Shown in pieces: positions 18,986 to 19,630 of a stretch of DNA of 19,630 bases (position 1 is the first letter of the stretch; each line of letters begins with the position of its first letter). Position numbers and translations under genes: made by a program. The stretch spans positions 1 through 19,630 of the forward strand of contig CALSCQ010002432.1 of NCBI GenBank assembly GCA_943704525.1. The letters run 5' to 3'. Under the pieces are notes generated by a model. The model made no database searches. It had not been told where the DNA came from and saw only the letters and a program-made list of their open reading frames with translations. This DNA is from Pigoraptor vietnamica. Its lineage: Eukaryota; Opisthokonta; Filasterea.

Positions 18986-19630
18986 GTGCGTTTTTCGGAC
19001 AGGCTAAAACTATGCTAAACCTATGCAAATACTGTCTTATGCCTGTCTAATGCCTGTCTAATGCGTATTAGACAGGCATTGGACAGTATTTGACAATGTC
19101 GCTGCCGGACAAAATTGGTATTTGACAGTATTAGACAGGGCGTGATTGGATTAGGACATATCCGAATACTGTCAAATACTGTCAAATCTCGGCCTAATAA
19201 GTGCCACTAAAAAGTTGTTCAAAAACATGTCAAAATACTGGCGAAAAACATTTTTCGGACAAACTTGGGTGCCTGTCAAAAACTGGTCTAATACGGCCTA
19301 ATGTGATCTGATACTGCCAAATGCATGGAGTGCAAATATTCGTCCGAATAAGACCGTTTTTGACAAGCATTTGACAGGGCTAATTTGCGTCTGAAGTGGC
19401 CTAATACTGTCTAATTCGGTACGAAAACGTTGTGTCTGAAAACGGTGTCCAAAAAACAACTGATTTTTGGACAAATTTTGTCCGAAAACGGCGAATTCGG
19501 ACAGGCCAGGGCAAAGGCATTTTTCGGTAAACAGCCATTTTTCTTCACAAAAGAAGCACAAGTGGCCAACTGCTTGCATTCTGAGTCGGTTTTCCCAACA
19601 AATTCAAAGCTAATTGTTTCAAAATTGCAG
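18986..19630. repeat. degenerate short-word repeat block (TCTAATA, TGTCAAATACTGTC, TTTTTCGGACA)
   Basis: About 645 bp running off the window. Variants of CTGTCTAATGCC, TGTCAAATACTGTC, GACAGTATT and TTTTTCGGACA/TGTCCGAAAA recur in both orientations. A 14-bp perfect inverted repeat with a 4-nt loop lies at 19049-19062 / 19067-19080. The 93-residue open frame on the minus strand at 19298-19579 is a product of this repetition. Confidence 0.6.
19049..19080. repeat. 14-bp perfect inverted repeat, 4-nt loop
   Basis: The left arm AATGCCTGTCTAAT is complementary to the right arm ATTAGACAGGCATT, with GCGT between. It is built from the same word that is repeated just upstream (19040-19050). Confidence 0.85.

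Noticed and set aside
19298-19579. 93-residue minus-strand open frame
   Set aside because: Lies wholly in the degenerate repeat block; its residues follow the repeated words and show no domain.

Overview
This is a gene-dense, intron-rich, moderately GC-rich window of nuclear DNA from a eukaryote, most likely a free-living unicellular protist. The evidence is consistent reading-frame joins across 30 short spliceosomal introns (about 100-410 nt), many CA/TG microsatellites, and typical eukaryotic nuclear genes. I cannot name the lineage. Nothing prokaryotic, viral or plasmid-like was seen, and no tRNA, rRNA or CRISPR.

Layout, left to right. 3-2549 (+): an F-box/leucine-rich-repeat protein in six exons, probably an SCF ubiquitin-ligase adaptor; its true 5' end may lie outside the window. 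2829-~4207 (-): a Ser/Thr protein kinase with all catalytic motifs but three breaks in reading frame. 4469-6568 (-): a seven-exon very-long-chain 3-oxoacyl-CoA reductase (HSD17B12/KAR family) with a KKxx ER-retrieval tail; one intron carries a 43-base C tract on the sense strand. 6951-7784 (+): an intronless multi-pass membrane protein I do not recognise, sharing a divergent promoter region with the reductase. 7991-9202 (-): ATPAF1/ATP11, the mitochondrial F1-ATPase assembly chaperone, in three exons. 9848-12032 (+): a JMJD6 orthologue in seven exons with intact Fe(II) ligands and a polyserine tail. 12381-16631 (-): a full-length NELF-B (COBRA1) orthologue in twelve exons, convergent with JMJD6. 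16632-19630: no gene seen. It holds a short promoter stretch, a 1.8 kb block saturated with TCAGT/ACTGA and GCCGG words, a compound (CA)n(CT)n microsatellite, and an AT-richer block built from degenerate TGTC/TCTAAT/TTTTTCGGACA words.

Two neighbouring genes, JMJD6 and NELF-B, belong to the RNA polymerase II promoter-proximal pausing/pause-release machinery in animals. The reductase and ATPAF1 are housekeeping functions (ER fatty-acid elongation, mitochondrial ATP synthase assembly). The strongest genome-level signal is the 5' splice site: none of the 30 reconstructed introns begins with the usual GTRAGT, and 23 begin with GTG[G/C]G. All exon boundaries were placed by hand from frame, splice dinucleotides and remembered family similarity, and have not been tested against transcripts.
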